From Aquificota bacterium (GTDB lineage Bacteria > Aquificota > Aquificia > Aquificales > Hydrogenothermaceae), in contig JAADEV010000052.1 in NCBI GenBank assembly GCA_013153295.1, positions 1-6,457 of the forward strand: a stretch of DNA of 6,457 nucleotides, in the 5' to 3' direction. Made by a program: the position numbers and the translations under genes. How positions within the stretch are numbered: the stretch's first letter is position 1; each line of letters begins with the position of its first letter. The notes under the pieces were generated by a model that was given only the letters and a program-made list of their open reading frames with translations, did no database searches and was not told where the DNA came from. Positions 6,209-6,457 of the stretch are shown in pieces.

Positions 6209-6358
6209 ATGGGTAGATACAGGGTTTTCTACTTTCAGGATTTAGACAGGAAGGAGGTTATAGTCGGCTGTCCTGTGTGCGAGGAGATAGGAAGAAATTT
6301 TATAGAACCAGTGGCAGTTATTCTGAAGGAGAGGGATTATCAAAGGTTTGCGGGTTAA
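6209..6358 (+). CDS. Small CPVC-motif protein of unknown function (49 aa)
   Basis: An ATG at 6209 opens a 49-codon frame ending in TAA (6356-6358), with AAGGG nine bases upstream as a well-placed ribosome binding site. The protein begins MGRYRVFYFQDLDRKEVIVG, has a single CPVC at 21-24 followed by EEIGRNFIEP, and ends DYQRFAG. It is charged and shows no signal peptide or membrane segment. A single CxxC suggests either a redox-active pair or half of a zinc site completed by dimerisation. I do not recognise a family. It starts 31 nt after the dehydrogenase stop with no convincing terminator between them, so cotranscription is likely. Codon use (AGG Arg, ATA Ile, GAG Glu) matches its neighbours, which supports real coding. 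It is too short for functional inference. Confidence 0.62.
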   Translation: MGRYRVFYFQDLDRKEVIVGCPVCEEIGRNFIEPVAVILKERDYQRFAG

Positions 6359-6367
6359 ACATCAAGA

Positions 6368-6378
6368 CTAATAATTAG
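6368..6378. repeat. Small inverted repeat CTAAT-A-ATTAG upstream of the right-edge gene
   Basis: An exact 5-bp inverted repeat around a single A lies 23 bp before the ATG of the partial gene, in the 43-nt gap after the CPVC gene. It overlaps a possible promoter: TAAACA at 6356-6361, 17 nt, then GATAAT at 6379-6384. It could be a regulator half-site pair, but so short an AT-rich palindrome can arise by chance. Confidence 0.25.
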
Positions 6379-6401
6379 GATAATCAATTGGGGTAGGTAT
6401 A

Positions 6402-6457
6402 ATGAAGTTAGTAATAGAAATATCCAATGAAGAAGTCTGTGAAATAGGTAAGGAAGT
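6402..6457 (+). CDS. N-terminal fragment of an unidentified gene, cut by window edge
   Basis: An ATG at 6402 begins an open frame that runs to the right edge, giving 18 full codons (MKLVIEISNEEVCEIG, then KE). A GGGG/TAGG-like purine stretch lies a few bases upstream. Gene identity cannot be judged from this length. The same direction and close spacing suggest it belongs with the two genes before it, although a weak promoter may lie in the gap. Confidence 0.5.
   Translation, partial: MKLVIEISNEEVCEIGKE

Overview
The window looks like ordinary chromosome from a thermophilic bacterium, most likely of the Aquificota (Hydrogenothermaceae-like). This is inferred from moderately AT-rich DNA, proteins rich in Lys, Glu and Ile, frequent AGG (Arg) and ATA (Ile) codons, tightly overlapping genes and the short thermophile-type LeuD. 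No database search was run, so the taxonomy is an inference. I see no rRNA, tRNA, CRISPR array, transposase, phage gene or integration site.

Minus strand, read from about 5078 down to 203, is a compact six-gene block: leuD (isopropylmalate dehydratase small subunit), a tandem-domain universal stress protein, a 564-residue TPR lipoprotein, a LolB-like lipoprotein candidate, trpF, and a CDP-alcohol phosphatidyltransferase. The first two junctions have gaps of 3 and 6 nt. The last three overlap by 14, 13 and 17 nt. Most junctions carry a Shine-Dalgarno-like sequence inside the upstream gene, so the block is probably one operon with translational coupling. It mixes leucine and tryptophan synthesis, stress response, envelope biogenesis and membrane-lipid synthesis. 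A 78-nt gap with a perfect TATAAT then separates it from the start of a small DUF996-like membrane protein that runs off the left edge.

A short divergent intergenic region (5079-5163) separates leuD from a plus-strand D-2-hydroxyacid dehydrogenase (D-lactate dehydrogenase-like). That gene is followed 31 nt later by a 49-codon gene encoding a small CPVC-motif protein, and then by the first 18 codons of another gene at the right edge.

The most interesting points are: the TPR lipoprotein/LolB-like pair, which matches a gene neighbourhood known from Proteobacteria; a hydroxyacid dehydrogenase whose usual catalytic Glu position reads Lys; the family and headgroup specificity of the phosphatidyltransferase; and the unrecognised 49-residue CxxC protein. 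I found no clear sign of a wholly new multi-gene system.
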